Shown: one piece after another, positions 9,334-19,088 of the stretch | How positions within the stretch are numbered: the stretch's first letter is position 1 | Layout: each line of letters begins with the position of its first letter | Assembly: GCF_014851675.1 (NCBI RefSeq) | Contig: NZ_JACVAE010000001.1 | Location: forward strand, 930,001-994,000 | DNA length: 64,000 nucleotides | DNA from: Rhizobium sp. ARZ01 | Lineage (GTDB): Bacteria; Pseudomonadota; Alphaproteobacteria; Rhizobiales; Rhizobiaceae | Reading direction: 5' to 3' | The notes under the pieces: generated by a model | The model's input: only the letters and a program-made list of their open reading frames with translations | Database searches by the model: none | What the model was told of the DNA's origin: nothing | Program-made: the position numbers and the translations under genes

Positions 9334-9810
9334 TTGGCCGTTTCGATCGCCGTCGAAAGCCCGCTGCAGGACGAGGTGCGCGAACTGATTGCGGAGCTGA
9401 ACGACGTTCTGCTGACGCTCTCGCCGCCCGAAGCCTGCTACCACCTGACGGTGGAGCAGATGGCCGAACCCGGCGTGACCGTTTGGATCGCGCGCGAGGA
9501 CGGCAAGGCAATCGGCTGCGGCGCGCTGAAGCGCCATACGGCTGACGTTGGCGAAGTGAAGCGGATGTATACCCGGCCTGGCTGGCAGGGCAGGGGCGTC
9601 GGCCGCGAGATCCTGTCGACGATCGTAGGTACCGCCGAAGCGGATGGACTTGCCGAACTCGTGCTCGAAACCGGAGACCGGCATCCCGCCGCCTGGGCGA
9701 TCTACGAGAAGGCAGGCTTCACGCGTTGCGGCCCGGTGCTCGACTACCCGGACAGCCCCTATTCGATATTTTACCAGAAGCAGCTTGGACGCGCCTCCAG
9801 CGCTGCGTGA
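9334..9810 (+). CDS. GNAT-family N-acetyltransferase between gatC and gatA
   Basis: The 158-residue product has the GNAT core: GEVKRMYTRPGWQGRGVGREIL is the beta4-alpha3 acetyl-CoA binding segment with the Q/RxxGxG/A loop, and WAIYEKAGFTRCGPV is the C-terminal part. I chose the TTG at 9334 because GGAG of the gatC stop region lies about 8 bases upstream. Starting further 5' would run back through gatC in another frame. The acceptor substrate is unknown. Its placement between two subunits of an essential enzyme suggests it is expressed with them, but does not show a functional link. Confidence 0.88.
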   Translation: MAVSIAVESPLQDEVRELIAELNDVLLTLSPPEACYHLTVEQMAEPGVTVWIAREDGKAIGCGALKRHTADVGEVKRMYTRPGWQGRGVGREILSTIVGTAEADGLAELVLETGDRHPAAWAIYEKAGFTRCGPVLDYPDSPYSIFYQKQLGRASSAA

Positions 9811-9828
9811 CCGCGAAAAGATAGAACC

Positions 9829-11310
9829 ATGACCGATCTGACCCGCCTGACCATTGCCGAAGCCCGCGAAAAGCTTGGCGCCAAGGAGATCAAAGCCGTC
9901 GAACTGACGGACGCCTATCTGTCCGCGATCGACGCCGCCAATGGTGCGCTCAACGCCTATGTCACCGTGACGCCGGAGAAGGCGCGCGAGATGGCCAAGG
10001 CTTCGGACGCCCGCATCGCCGAAGGCAAGGCCGGCGCGCTGGAAGGCATTCCGCTCGGTATCAAGGACCTGTTCGGCACCCGTGACATCCACACCCAGGC
10101 CTGCAGCCATATCCTCGACGGCTTCAAGCCGAAGTACGAATCCACCGTCACCCAGAACCTCTGGAACGACGGCGCCGTCATGCTCGGCAAGCTGAACATG
10201 GACGAGTTTGCCATGGGTTCGTCGAACGAGAGCTCCTATTACGGTCCGGTAAAGAACCCGTGGCGTGCCAAGGGCTCTAACCTCGACCTCGTGCCGGGCG
10301 GTTCCTCGGGCGGTTCCGCGGCCGCTGTCGCCGCGTTCCTCTGCGCTGGTGCGACCGCCACCGATACCGGCGGCTCGATCCGCCAGCCGGCTGCCTTCAC
10401 CGGCACCGTCGGCATCAAGCCGACCTATGGTCGCTGCTCGCGCTGGGGAGTCGTTGCCTTCGCCTCGTCGCTGGACCAGGCCGGCCCGATCGCCCGCGAC
10501 GTGCGCGACGCAGCGATCCTGTTGAAGTCGATGGCAAGCGTCGATGCCAAGGATACGACCTCCGTCGACCTGCCGGTGCCGGATTACGAGAAGTCGATCG
10601 GCCAGTCGGTCAAGGGTATGAAGATCGGCATTCCCAGGGAATACCGCGTCGACGGCATGCCTGATGAAATCGAGGCGCTTTGGCAGCAGGGCATCGCCTG
10701 GCTCAAGGAGGCCGGTGCCGAGATCGTTGACATCACCCTGCCTCACACGAAATACGCGCTGCCGGCCTACTACATCGTCGCGCCGGCAGAGGCTTCGTCC
10801 AACCTCGCCCGCTACGACGGTGTGCGCTATGGCCTGCGCGTCGACGGCAAGGACATCGTCGACATGTACGAGAAGACGCGTGCTGCCGGCTTCGGCCAGG
10901 AGGTCAAGCGCCGCATCATGATCGGCACCTACGTGCTGTCCGCCGGCTACTACGACGCCTATTACCTGCAGGCGCAGAAGGTCCGAACGCTGATCAAGCG
11001 CGACTTCGAACTCGCTTTCCAGGCTGGCGTAGACGCAATCCTGACACCGGCGACCCCGTCGTCTGCCTTCGGCATCGCTGACGAGGACCTCGCCTCCGAT
11101 CCGGTCAAGATGTACCTGAACGACATCTTCACCGTGACAGTGAACATGGCCGGCCTGCCGGGTATCGCCGTTCCCGCCGGCCTTGATCACAAGGGTCTGC
11201 CGCTCGGCCTCCAGCTGATCGGCAAGCCGTTCGAGGAAGAGACGCTGTTCCGAACCGCGCACGTCATCGAACAGGCCACCGGCCGTTTCTCACCCCAGAA
11301 GTGGTGGTAG
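9829..11310 (+). CDS. gatA: Asp-tRNA(Asn)/Glu-tRNA(Gln) amidotransferase subunit A
   Basis: GatA hydrolyses glutamine to supply ammonia to GatB. It is an amidase-signature enzyme, and the catalytic Lys-cisSer-Ser triad is complete: Lys79 in PLGIKDLFG, Ser159 in [14 protein letters not shown] and Ser183 in [12 protein letters not shown]. Length (493) is normal. It follows the GNAT gene by 18 bp. gatB is not adjacent but lies 1.5 kb downstream on the same strand, beyond a GNAT gene and two reverse-strand genes. Confidence 0.97.
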   Translation: MTDLTRLTIAEAREKLGAKEIKAVELTDAYLSAIDAANGALNAYVTVTPEKAREMAKASDARIAEGKAGALEGIPLGIKDLFGTRDIHTQACSHILDGFKPKYESTVTQNLWNDGAVMLGKLNMDEFAMGSSNESSYYGPVKNPWRAKGSNLDLVPGGSSGGSAAAVAAFLCAGATATDTGGSIRQPAAFTGTVGIKPTYGRCSRWGVVAFASSLDQAGPIARDVRDAAILLKSMASVDAKDTTSVDLPVPDYEKSIGQSVKGMKIGIPREYRVDGMPDEIEALWQQGIAWLKEAGAEIVDITLPHTKYALPAYYIVAPAEASSNLARYDGVRYGLRVDGKDIVDMYEKTRAAGFGQEVKRRIMIGTYVLSAGYYDAYYLQAQKVRTLIKRDFELAFQAGVDAILTPATPSSAFGIADEDLASDPVKMYLNDIFTVTVNMAGLPGIAVPAGLDHKGLPLGLQLIGKPFEEETLFRTAHVIEQATGRFSPQKWW

Positions 11311-11372
11311 GCGAGCCCCTCGCCAAGCAGTGATTCGGATGGTCTAATGAGGCCGGGGAAGGGGCCGGCTTC

Positions 11373-11885
11373 ATGACGACAATTCGATATGCGCGCGCTG
11401 ATGACGTGCCAGCGCTTGCCGAGATCGGCATGCGTGCCTGGGAACAGGCGGTAACGGGTGTTGCGGACCTTGATGCGCTGAGAGATAGCGCGCACATGGC
11501 ATTCCTGCAGTTCCTTGCGTCAAACTGGCTGACCGTCATCGTCGCAGAACAGGCCGGCCGCATCGCCGGATGGGCGGCGCGCGAAAAGTTGGACGAGGAG
11601 ATCACCGATCTCTGGGTAGATCCGACCCTGCAGCGCCAGGGCGTGGGAACGGCGCTCCTGACTGCGCTGGAAGATGAGATACGCCGGTCCGGGTTTGAGG
11701 TGGCCAATCTGCAGACCCATGCCCGCAATGCCTCGGCGCTCGCCTTCTTTCGCAAGCATGGCTACGCAGTGAACTGGCTGTCCGTCACCTATTCGCCAAA
11801 ACTCGATCGCGACGTGGAATCGGTGGGGCTGCAGCGGCAGTTGATAGAGGAGCAGGTGTTCGGCTATGGGCCGGGTGGCTTCTGA
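11373..11885 (+). CDS. GNAT-family N-acetyltransferase
   Basis: This 170-residue protein shows the GNAT layout: an N-terminal IRYARADDVPALAEI, the acetyl-CoA loop LWVDPTLQRQGVGTALL (about residues 84-100), and the NASALAFFRKHGYAV segment near 110-130. The substrate cannot be deduced. It converges on a YjhX-type gene from which it is separated by a hairpin. In E. coli the antitoxin of YjhX is YjhQ, a GNAT protein, so the adjacency is suggestive, but the genes are not in one operon here and GNAT genes are common in this region. Confidence 0.88.
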   Translation: MTTIRYARADDVPALAEIGMRAWEQAVTGVADLDALRDSAHMAFLQFLASNWLTVIVAEQAGRIAGWAAREKLDEEITDLWVDPTLQRQGVGTALLTALEDEIRRSGFEVANLQTHARNASALAFFRKHGYAVNWLSVTYSPKLDRDVESVGLQRQLIEEQVFGYGPGGF

Positions 11886-11906
11886 ACGCCTGAACGCATG
11901 CGAAAT

Positions 11907-11928
11907 GCGCGCGGCCGAGGCCGCGCGC
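11907..11928. terminator. GC-rich hairpin between convergent GNAT and yjhX-like genes
   Basis: GCGCGCGGCC and GGCCGCGCGC form a near-perfect inverted repeat in the 49 bp between two convergent genes. It is followed by CTCTTT on the plus strand and by TTTCG on the minus strand. It probably ends transcription in both directions. Confidence 0.55.
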
Positions 11929-11934
11929 TCTTTG

Positions 11935-12192
11935 CTACCGGTTGTCCAGCTGCGAACGCACCAGTACCAGCCCGCGCTGTGTGATGCGGTAGGGCTTTCC
12001 GCCATTGGACGCGATGCATTTGCGCCGCTTCAGCTTTCTGAATAGTTCCATGTTCAGGCCGCTTGCGCGCCATCCGTCGCGAGTGACGCAATGGACGCTG
12101 ATGATGGTGCGGGTGTCGTCTCGTTCGATTTCGATCCTGCCGCCCTGGGCAAGCATGTGGAGAATGCGCTGTTCCGCGCGGGAAATATCCAT
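11935..12192 (-). CDS. yjhX: YjhX-family (UPF0386) toxin-like protein
   Basis: The 85-residue product starts MDISRAEQRILHMLAQGGRIEIE and ends GGKPYRITQRGLVLVRSQLDNR, both very close to what I remember of the YjhX/UPF0386 family, with a winged-helix-like pattern. In E. coli YjhX is the toxin of a chromosomal toxin-antitoxin pair with YjhQ, a GNAT protein. Here no gene is in the same operon. The nearest candidate partner is the convergent GNAT gene. Many alphaproteobacteria carry a solitary copy, so a toxin role is only a possibility. Confidence 0.85.
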   Translation of the reverse strand: MDISRAEQRILHMLAQGGRIEIERDDTRTIISVHCVTRDGWRASGLNMELFRKLKRRKCIASNGGKPYRITQRGLVLVRSQLDNR

Positions 12193-12370
12193 TATTTGGT
12201 GAAGTCCGTAAGGCGTTCTTCGAGAACGCGAAAAAACGATCCGCCCGGCAATGCCAGGCAGGTGAAGCGTTTTTTCTGGCCCATGCGCGCAAGCTAGAGT
12301 TTGCGGGCAGGGCCCTTAGCGGGTCTCACTCAAAGAATACATAAAGGGCTCCCCAATGGGTGGGTGGAAT

Positions 12371-12697
12371 TTATGAAGGCGCGCCGAGCCAGTCAAGGCT
12401 CCGGATCACAAGCTGGATGATCCAGTGGGGCGCAATGATCCATATGACTGTCAGTGCAAGCTGGCAGCCGATGATGAGCCTCAGTATGGACCGGAACGGC
12501 TCCTTGCGCGTCTTGTGCCGCAACAGCCTCTGGGCGAGAACGGCCCCGAGACTTCCGCCGACAAGAGCAAGGCCGAGCAGCGTGCGTTCCTGCACGCGCC
12601 ACTCGCCCGCGCGTGCAGCCTCCTTGTCCCACCAGAAGACAAGGAATGTCGTCAAATTCAGCAGCAATAGAATGGCAAGGACCATAAGGACGTTCAT
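12371..12697 (-). CDS. DUF1294 membrane protein
   Basis: This 108-residue protein has an N-terminal hydrophobic segment (VLMVLAILLLLNLTTFLVFWW), a KEAARAGEWRVQERTLLGLALVGGSLGA region and two further hydrophobic stretches. The motif DK-A..GEWRV-E--LL--AL-GGS-GA is the hallmark of DUF1294. The function is unknown. In some bacteria the domain is fused to a cold-shock domain, but it stands alone here. Its promoter region is shared with gatB, which diverges from it across about 160 bp. Confidence 0.88.
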   Translation of the reverse strand: MNVLMVLAILLLLNLTTFLVFWWDKEAARAGEWRVQERTLLGLALVGGSLGAVLAQRLLRHKTRKEPFRSILRLIIGCQLALTVIWIIAPHWIIQLVIRSLDWLGAPS

Positions 12698-12855
12698 GCT
12701 GCGAGCCTATCTGGATCCGGTTAAGATGCCGCTATCCGGTATGTGGCTCCAGTCGGTGCTGCGCGAACCGGTGAAAGCCTTGCGCCGCCTGCCCATATGG
12801 TCTACCGACACAGTTCGAAAATCAGGCACCTGAAGCGACTTCCAAAGAGCTCACC

Positions 12856-14358
12856 ATGACCATTGTCGACGTCCGTATCTCCGAACCGAAACGCTACATC
12901 CCCGGCGCCACCGGCGACTGGGAAGTCATCATCGGCCTGGAGGTGCACGCCCAGGTCACCAGCAATTCGAAGCTCTTCTCCGGTGCATCGACCGAGTTCG
13001 GCAAGGCGCCGAATGCCAACGTTTCGCTCGTTGATGCCGCCATGCCCGGCATGCTGCCGGTCATCAACGAGGAATGCGTCAAGCAGGCGATCCGTACCGG
13101 CCTTGGCCTGAAGGCGAAGATCAACAATCGTTCGATCTTCGACCGCAAAAACTACTTCTACCCGGACCTACCGCAGGGCTACCAGATTTCACAGTACAAG
13201 GATCCGATCGTCGGCGAAGGCAAGATCGTCATTTCCGTCGGTCCTGACCGTCAGGGCCAGTTCGAGGATGTCGAGATCGGCATCGAGCGCCTGCATCTGG
13301 AGCAGGATGCCGGCAAGTCGATGCACGACCAGCACGCCACCATGTCCTATGTCGACCTGAACCGCTCGGGCGTGGCGCTGATGGAGATCGTCTCCAAACC
13401 CGACCTGCGTTCCTCTGACGAGGCGAAGGCCTATGTCACCAAGCTTCGCACAATCCTGCGCTATCTCGGCACCTGCGACGGTAACATGGACGAGGGGTCC
13501 ATGCGTGCCGACGTCAACGTCTCTGTCCGCCGCCCGGGCGAGGGCTTCGGCACGCGCTGCGAGATCAAGAACGTCAACTCCATCCGCTTCGTCGGCCAGG
13601 CAATCGAATATGAAGCCCGCCGCCAGATCGGTATTCTGGAGGATGGTGGCGTGATCGATCAGGAGACGCGCCTGTTCGACCCGAACAAGGGCGAGACGCG
13701 TTCGATGCGTTCCAAGGAAGACGCGCACGACTACCGCTATTTCCCCGATCCGGATCTGCTGCCGCTGGAGTTCGACGACGCCTATGTCGAGGACCTGAGG
13801 GTGCATCTGCCGGAACTGCCGGACGACAAGAAGGAGCGCTTCGTGCGCGAACTCGGCCTGTCCGTCTACGACGCCTCGGTCCTCGTCTCCGAAAAGGCGA
13901 TCGCTGACTATTTCGAGGCTGTGGCGAACGGCCGCGACGGCAAGCTTGCCGCCAACTGGGTCATCAACGACCTGCTAGGCGCTTTGAACAAAGCCGGAAA
14001 AGCCATTGAAGAGACGCCGGTTTCTCCTGGTCAGCTCGGCGGCATCATCGACCTCATCAAGGATGGCACGATCTCCGGCAAGATCGCCAAGGATCTGTTC
14101 GAGGTCGTCTGGAACGAAGGCGGCGTGCCGGCGGAGATCGTCGAAAGCCGCGGCATGAAGCAGGTGACGGATACCGGCGCCATCGAGAAGGCCGTGGACG
14201 AGATCATCGCCGCCAACCCGGATCAGGTCGCAAAAGTCGTCGCCAAGCCGTCGCTCGCCGGCTGGTTTGTCGGGCAGGTAATGAAGGCAACCGGCGGCAA
14301 GGCCAACCCGCAGGCCGTCCAGGCCCTCGTCAAGGCCAAGCTCGGCATCGAGGAGTAA
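12856..14358 (+). CDS. gatB: Asp-tRNA(Asn)/Glu-tRNA(Gln) amidotransferase subunit B
   Basis: GatB phosphorylates the misacylated aminoacyl-tRNA and amidates it with ammonia from GatA. The catalytic cradle opens with [15 protein letters not shown] and contains [18 protein letters not shown] and the C-terminal YqeY-like tail domain ending [17 protein letters not shown]. The 500-residue length is standard. It is separated from gatC-gatA by three unrelated genes, so it must have its own promoter in the roughly 160 bp upstream. A GNAT gene follows after 3 bp and is probably co-transcribed. Confidence 0.97.
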   Translation: MTIVDVRISEPKRYIPGATGDWEVIIGLEVHAQVTSNSKLFSGASTEFGKAPNANVSLVDAAMPGMLPVINEECVKQAIRTGLGLKAKINNRSIFDRKNYFYPDLPQGYQISQYKDPIVGEGKIVISVGPDRQGQFEDVEIGIERLHLEQDAGKSMHDQHATMSYVDLNRSGVALMEIVSKPDLRSSDEAKAYVTKLRTILRYLGTCDGNMDEGSMRADVNVSVRRPGEGFGTRCEIKNVNSIRFVGQAIEYEARRQIGILEDGGVIDQETRLFDPNKGETRSMRSKEDAHDYRYFPDPDLLPLEFDDAYVEDLRVHLPELPDDKKERFVRELGLSVYDASVLVSEKAIADYFEAVANGRDGKLAANWVINDLLGALNKAGKAIEETPVSPGQLGGIIDLIKDGTISGKIAKDLFEVVWNEGGVPAEIVESRGMKQVTDTGAIEKAVDEIIAANPDQVAKVVAKPSLAGWFVGQVMKATGGKANPQAVQALVKAKLGIEE

Positions 14359-14361
14359 TCC

Positions 14362-14859
14362 GTGTTCTTCGTCCGAACGGCTTCGGAGCGCGATCTGGCG
14401 AAAGTCAGCGCGCTTCTGGCCGAGGCATGGCATGCGACCTATGATCCTCTTTATGGCGCCGAGCGGGTGGCGGAGATCACGGCGAAGTGGCATTCGGTCG
14501 AGGCCTTGAAGGTGCAACTCGCTCGCCGTGACGCCGAGTTCGTCGTCGCTGACGACGGTAAATTTCTCGGCGGCATGGGCTATGCCGCCATGTCGAAGAC
14601 TGAGCCGAATGTCGCAATCCTACATCAGCTCTACGTTCTGCCGCAGCATCAGGGGCAGGGGATCGGACGTGAGATGTTCGCCGAGCTCGAGACCTGCTTT
14701 CCCGACGCGAAGGTGATGCGGTTGGAAGTGGACCCACAGAACGCGCGGGCGATCGGCTTTTACGAGGCGCATGGTTTTGCCAAGGTCGGCGAGACCGCTA
14801 ACTGCGGCGGCGGCCATTCCGGTATCGCTGCGCTGATCTTCGAGAAGGCGCTCCGCTAG
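14362..14859 (+). CDS. GNAT-family N-acetyltransferase downstream of gatB
   Basis: The 165-residue product begins with a GTG two codons after the gatB stop, preceded by GAGGAGTAA, which supplies a ribosome-binding site inside gatB's end. The GNAT acetyl-CoA loop is YVLPQHQGQGIGREMFAEL (about residues 93-111), followed by VDPQNARAIGFYEAHGF. It is the third GNAT gene interleaved with gat genes in 5 kb. It is not closely similar in sequence to the other two, so they do not look like a recent tandem duplication. The substrate is unknown. Confidence 0.88.
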   Translation: MFFVRTASERDLAKVSALLAEAWHATYDPLYGAERVAEITAKWHSVEALKVQLARRDAEFVVADDGKFLGGMGYAAMSKTEPNVAILHQLYVLPQHQGQGIGREMFAELETCFPDAKVMRLEVDPQNARAIGFYEAHGFAKVGETANCGGGHSGIAALIFEKALR

Positions 14860-15016
14860 CAAGAGGCAGATTTTGTCGCTTGAAAGTCGAACTGTCGCGG
14901 CAAAACCGGCCGGAAGCGGCGGGAATCTCTGGACATTCAAGGTTTGCCGCGCCATAAGCGATTGATCATTTCGACAGCGGACCTGCAGGCGGCGGGTCTG
15001 TCCAAGGACGGTAATC

Positions 15017-15412
15017 ATGAACCTTCTCAAGCAGATTTTTACCTGGTGGAACGGTCAGACCATCGGAACGCGCTTCCACACCTGGCGCAACGGCAAGAAG
15101 GTCGGCGAGGATCAGTTCGGCAACGTCTACTATCAGGGTGGCAAGGATTCGGAAGGCCGGACGCGCCGCTGGGTGATCTACAACGGTTATGCCGACGCCT
15201 CCGCGATCCCGCCAGGCTGGCACGGCTGGATGCACCACCGCACCGATGTTTCGCCCGCTGACGAAGATTACAAGGCGCGCGACTGGCAGAAAAACCACCG
15301 CCCGAACCCCACCGGCACGTCCCAGGCCTACCGGCCGCCGGGCTCGCTCGCCGTTCCGGGCGAACGTCCCCGCGTTACCGGTGACTACGACGCCTGGACA
15401 CCGGGCGGCTGA
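15017..15412 (+). CDS. NADH:ubiquinone oxidoreductase accessory subunit NDUFA12 (B17.2)
   Basis: NDUFA12 is one of the few accessory complex I subunits shared by mitochondria and alphaproteobacteria; it binds near the peripheral arm. The 131-residue protein has the typical start LLKQIFTWWNGQTIGTRFHT, the GEDQFGNVYYQ motif, RRWVIYNGYADASAIPPGWHGWMHH and a polar C-terminal tail. A GGACGGTAATC leader precedes the ATG. It is followed by the DUF2155 gene and the aat-acc block, an arrangement I recall from Rhizobiales. Confidence 0.95.
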   Translation: MNLLKQIFTWWNGQTIGTRFHTWRNGKKVGEDQFGNVYYQGGKDSEGRTRRWVIYNGYADASAIPPGWHGWMHHRTDVSPADEDYKARDWQKNHRPNPTGTSQAYRPPGSLAVPGERPRVTGDYDAWTPGG

Positions 15413-15491
15413 TACGCTTTCGCCACATTTGATGGTTAGCGCAAACGGTGCCGGCTTGAGCCGGAAACGGGATTTCGCAGGAGACATGGGC

Positions 15492-15935
15492 ATGGCACCG
15501 GCCGGCAAGATGAGGATCGTTTCGCGGGCTGCTGCGGCAATTGCCGCGGCCGCGGTGACGCTCCTTTCCGCCGGCGTGCCGGCTGAAGCGGCCCGTATCG
15601 CCAACCCGGTCGCGGTCTTTTCCGGGCTCGACAAGATTACCGGCCGCATCACCTCCTTCGACGTCTATGTTGGTGAAACTGTGCAGTTCGGCGCGCTGCA
15701 GGTCACGCCGCGCGTCTGCTATAACCGCGACGACACCGAGGCGCAGAAGGTCGACTCCTTCGTCGAAGTGGACGAGATTACCCTGGATCGAAAGATCCGC
15801 CGTATCTTCACCGGCTGGATGTTCGCCGAGAGCCCGGGCCTGAATGCCGTCGAGCACCCGGTCTATGACGTTTGGCTCGTTGAGTGCAAAGCGAAGTCTG
15901 ACGTGCCGCCGCCGGAATCGGCGGACGACAACTAA
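15492..15935 (+). CDS. DUF2155-domain secreted protein
   Basis: The product starts MAPAGKMRIVSRAAAAIAAA, a signal peptide with likely cleavage near EAA at about residue 35. The DUF2155 domain runs from AVFSGLDKITGRITSFDVYV to the end, with the conserved VCYNRDD and FTGWMFAESPGLNAVEHPVYDVWLVEC segments and two cysteines that could pair. It is probably periplasmic, with unknown function. AGGAG at 15479-15483 is two bases from an ATG at 15486 but eight from the one at 15492, which is why I chose the latter. The frame continues far upstream through the NDUFA12 gene, but that part is a shadow. Confidence 0.85.
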   Translation: MAPAGKMRIVSRAAAAIAAAAVTLLSAGVPAEAARIANPVAVFSGLDKITGRITSFDVYVGETVQFGALQVTPRVCYNRDDTEAQKVDSFVEVDEITLDRKIRRIFTGWMFAESPGLNAVEHPVYDVWLVECKAKSDVPPPESADDN

Positions 15936-15974
15936 ACTCTACGATTTCGCCAGAAATCCTGACAGCAGACAGTC

Positions 15975-16589
15975 TCAAAAGGGCAGGTCGGGCGACGCGA
16001 GCGCCTTGGCGAGCATGCCCTCGTAGTCGGCCTTCGGAACATCGATCGCGCCGAAGGTTTTCAGATGCTCGGTCGTGAACTGGGTGTCGAGAAGCCGGAA
16101 GCCTTTTTCCTTCAGCCGTTCGACCAGAAAGACAAGGCAGATCTTGGAGGAGTCGGTCCGCCGGGAGAACATGCTCTCGCCGAAGAAGGCGGCGCCAAGC
16201 GACACACCATAGAGACCGCCGACGAGCTTGCCATCTTCCCACGCCTCAACGCTGTGGGCGTGTCCCATGCGGTGAAGAGTGGCGTAGAGCGTCCTGATCT
16301 TGCTGTTGATCCAGGTGGACGGACGATCGGGTGCTGCCTCTGCGCAGGCCGCGATCACGGCCTCGAAGGCGGTGTCGACACGGATATCGTAGGGAGATTT
16401 GCGTATCTTCTTCGCGAGGCTTCGCGAAACGTGGAACTGATCCAGCGGGACCACGCCCCGAACGTCCGGTTCGACCCAGAAGAGTTCCGGGTCGTCGGCC
16501 GAATCGGCCATCGGGAAGAGCCCGATGGAATAGGCGCGCAGCAATAGCTCCGGTGTAACTTCCGGGGACCTGCCGCGCCGCCCTGCCAT
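15975..16589 (-). CDS. aat: Leucyl/phenylalanyl-tRNA-protein transferase
   Basis: Aat adds Leu or Phe to proteins with N-terminal Lys or Arg, marking them for ClpAP via the N-end rule. The 204-residue sequence has the family start [18 protein letters not shown] (here [20 protein letters not shown]), [46 protein letters not shown] and [19 protein letters not shown], followed by [16 protein letters not shown]. It lies 9 bp after accC on the same strand, so accB-accC-aat are probably one transcription unit. Confidence 0.96.
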   Translation of the reverse strand: MAGRRGRSPEVTPELLLRAYSIGLFPMADSADDPELFWVEPDVRGVVPLDQFHVSRSLAKKIRKSPYDIRVDTAFEAVIAACAEAAPDRPSTWINSKIRTLYATLHRMGHAHSVEAWEDGKLVGGLYGVSLGAAFFGESMFSRRTDSSKICLVFLVERLKEKGFRLLDTQFTTEHLKTFGAIDVPKADYEGMLAKALASPDLPF

Positions 16590-16598
16590 GTTCTGCCC

Positions 16599-17942
16599 CT
16601 AGACTGCAGTCTTGGCCAGATAGTTCTCCAGCCAATGGATGTCGTAGTCGCCGTTGGCGATGTCCTGATTGGCGATCAGTTCCTGGAAGAGTGGTAGCGT
16701 TGTCTTGATGCCGTCAATGACAAATTCGTCTAGCACGCGGCGTAGGCGCATCATGCATTCGACGCGGGTGCGTCCATGCACGATCAGCTTTCCGATCAGG
16801 CTGTCATAGTAAGGCGGGATACGGTAGCCCTGATAGGCACCCGAATCGACACGTACGCCCAGTCCGCCCGGAGCGTGGAAGTGTGTGATCGTCCCCGGAG
16901 ACGGTACGAAAGTGCGCGGATCTTCGGCATTGATGCGGCATTCGATCGCGTGGCCGGAAAACTCGATCTCCTCCTGCGTCACCGATAATCCTGCGCCGGA
17001 AGCGACGCGGATCTGCTCGTGCACAAGGTCGATGCCGGTGATGGCTTCGGTGATCGGGTGCTCCACCTGTAGGCGCGTGTTCATCTCGATGAAATAGAAC
17101 TCGCCGTTCTCATACAGGAACTCGATGGTGCCGGCGCCGCGGTATTTCATCTTCTTCATCGCGTCAGAGCAGATCTTGCCGATCTTCATGCGCTGGTCGA
17201 CGTTCAGGGCAGGGGAGTTGGCCTCTTCCCAGACCTTCTGATGGCGACGCTGCAGAGAGCAGTCGCGCTCGCCGAGATGGATCGCGTTACCCTGACCATC
17301 GCCAACGATCTGCACTTCGATGTGGCGCGGATGTCCTAGGAACTTCTCCATGTAGACGGCGTCGTTGCCGAATGCCGCAGCTGCTTCCGAGCGGGCCGTT
17401 GCAACGGCCACTTCCAGATCTTCCTCGGTCCTTGCGACTTTCATGCCGCGGCCACCGCCACCGGCGGTCGCCTTGATCAGGACGGGGAAGCCGATCTTGC
17501 GGGCGATCTCCAGCGCGTTCTCGGGCTTCACTTCGCCATCAGAGCCGGGAACGACGGGAATGCCGAGTTCCAGGGCTGTCTTCTTGGCCGTGATCTTGTC
17601 GCCCATCAGGCGGATGTGCTCTGCGGTCGGGCCGATGAAGGTGATGCCGTGAGCATCCAGGATCTCGGCGAATTTGGCATTCTCCGAAAGGAAGCCATAG
17701 CCGGGATGGACGGCGTCCGCACCGGTGATCTCGCAGGCGGCGACGATCTGATGGATGTTGAGGTAGCTGTCGCGCGACGGCGGCGGGCCGATGCAGACGC
17801 TCTCGTCGGCGAGGCGTACATGCATGGCATCGGCGTCGGCTGTCGAATGCACGGCAACCGTGGCGATGCCGAGTTCCTTGCAGGCGCGCAGCACGCGAAG
17901 CGCGATCTCGCCGCGGTTGGCTATGAGGACTTTGGAAATCAT
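16599..17942 (-). CDS. accC: Acetyl-CoA carboxylase biotin carboxylase subunit
   Basis: AccC carboxylates the biotin of AccB using ATP and bicarbonate, the first half-reaction of fatty-acid synthesis. The 447-residue protein opens with the N-terminal domain motif [18 protein letters not shown], carries the ATP-grasp glycine-rich loop [12 protein letters not shown], then [29 protein letters not shown] and [16 protein letters not shown], all intact. It follows accB by about 10 bp. Confidence 0.97.
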   Translation of the reverse strand: MISKVLIANRGEIALRVLRACKELGIATVAVHSTADADAMHVRLADESVCIGPPPSRDSYLNIHQIVAACEITGADAVHPGYGFLSENAKFAEILDAHGITFIGPTAEHIRLMGDKITAKKTALELGIPVVPGSDGEVKPENALEIARKIGFPVLIKATAGGGGRGMKVARTEEDLEVAVATARSEAAAAFGNDAVYMEKFLGHPRHIEVQIVGDGQGNAIHLGERDCSLQRRHQKVWEEANSPALNVDQRMKIGKICSDAMKKMKYRGAGTIEFLYENGEFYFIEMNTRLQVEHPITEAITGIDLVHEQIRVASGAGLSVTQEEIEFSGHAIECRINAEDPRTFVPSPGTITHFHAPGGLGVRVDSGAYQGYRIPPYYDSLIGKLIVHGRTRVECMMRLRRVLDEFVIDGIKTTLPLFQELIANQDIANGDYDIHWLENYLAKTAV

Positions 17943-17952
17943 CGCTCTGGCC

Positions 17953-18423
17953 TTACTCGATGATAACTAGCGGTTCGCCATATTCGACCGGAGCGGCGTC
18001 GGCGACAAGGATTTCCGTTACCTTGCCAGAGCGCGGCGCCGGGATCTGGTTCATCGTCTTCATGGCCTCGATGATGAGGATCGTCTGGCCTTCCTGAACT
18101 GTGGAGCCGACTTCGACGAAGGGGCGCGCGCCCGGCGCGGGCGAGAGGTAGGCGGTGCCGACCATCGGCGCTGTCACGGCGTTCTTGTTGTCGCGGGCAG
18201 CGGGAACGGCGGCCGCCGGAGCGGCTGCTGCAGCAGGAGCGGCGGCGGCTGCAAACTGAGCGGCAGGAACAGGAGCGGAGACGTATTGTGGCGTGCCGGC
18301 GCGCGAGACGCGGATGCGCAGTTCGTCCTGTTCGACTTCGATCTCGGTCAGGTCCGTCTCGTTGAGAATGTTGGCGAGATCGCGGATCAGTGCCTGATCG
18401 ATGCCCTGCTTCTTGTCAGCCAT
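17953..18423 (-). CDS. accB: Biotin carboxyl carrier protein of acetyl-CoA carboxylase
   Basis: AccB carries the biotin between the two half-reactions of acetyl-CoA carboxylase. The C-terminal biotinyl domain has the attachment motif EAMKTMN and ends [10 protein letters not shown]. Between an N-terminal helical region and this domain is an alanine/proline-rich linker (about residues 50-80), as usual for BCCP. It is first in accB-accC; aroQ lies 22 bp upstream on the same strand. Confidence 0.96.
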   Translation of the reverse strand: MADKKQGIDQALIRDLANILNETDLTEIEVEQDELRIRVSRAGTPQYVSAPVPAAQFAAAAAPAAAAAPAAAVPAARDNKNAVTAPMVGTAYLSPAPGARPFVEVGSTVQEGQTILIIEAMKTMNQIPAPRSGKVTEILVADAAPVEYGEPLVIIE

Positions 18424-18445
18424 TGGATTTAGCCTCTTTTTTTCT

Positions 18446-18883
18446 TTATTTCGTGATGGATTTCAGCGCGTTCAGCGCCAGGATGTAGCTTTGCTCGCCA
18501 AATCCGCAGATGACGCCCTTGACCGCCGGCGCGATCATGGACTTGTGACGGAATTCCTCGCGGGCGTGCACGTTAGAAAGGTGCAGTTCGACGACGGGAA
18601 TGCGGATCGCGCGGATGGCATCGTGCAACGCGATGGACGTATGCGTATAGGCTCCCGCATTGATCGCGATGCCCGTAGCCGTTTCGCCTGCCTCGTGGAT
18701 CCAGTCGACGAGCGTGCCCTCGTGGTTCGTTTGACGGAAATCGATGGCAAAACCGAGCTTTTCGCCCTCCGCGCGGCACAGGACCTCGATATCGGCCAGT
18801 GTATGCCCGCCGTAGATGCCGGGTTCGCGCTTGCCGAGCGCATTCAGGTTCGGGCCATTCAGGACGAAGATTGTTGACGCCAT
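18446..18883 (-). CDS. aroQ: 3-dehydroquinate dehydratase, type II
   Basis: AroQ dehydrates 3-dehydroquinate to 3-dehydroshikimate in the shikimate pathway. Type II signatures are complete: VLNGPNLNALGKREPGIYGG with the catalytic Tyr, AINAGAYTHTSIALHDAI, and VELHLSNVHAREEFRHKS with the catalytic His. The 145-residue length is normal for the dodecameric enzyme. It is upstream of accB with a short gap and could share a promoter with it. Confidence 0.96.
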   Translation of the reverse strand: MASTIFVLNGPNLNALGKREPGIYGGHTLADIEVLCRAEGEKLGFAIDFRQTNHEGTLVDWIHEAGETATGIAINAGAYTHTSIALHDAIRAIRIPVVELHLSNVHAREEFRHKSMIAPAVKGVICGFGEQSYILALNALKSITK

Positions 18884-19088
18884 TCGGATTTCCGCTTGCT
18901 GGATCGTGGGTTACCTATAGACCGGCGGTACTTCGAGGGAAAGCCCCAAGGAAACGCGCCGGTTTTGTCCACAACCATCAAGGCTGAACAGCACAGGGAT
19001 GGCGGAAAGATGGCGGAAGGCGCGTGACCCGTCGACGACTTCGGCAAACGGGATCACGCGATTCTTGAGATTTGTCCTCTGGCTCGCG

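Noticed and set aside
9205..11262. 685-codon open frame opposite gatA and its GNAT neighbour
   Set aside because: It is antisense to intact gatA with a complete catalytic triad; the translation resembles no family.
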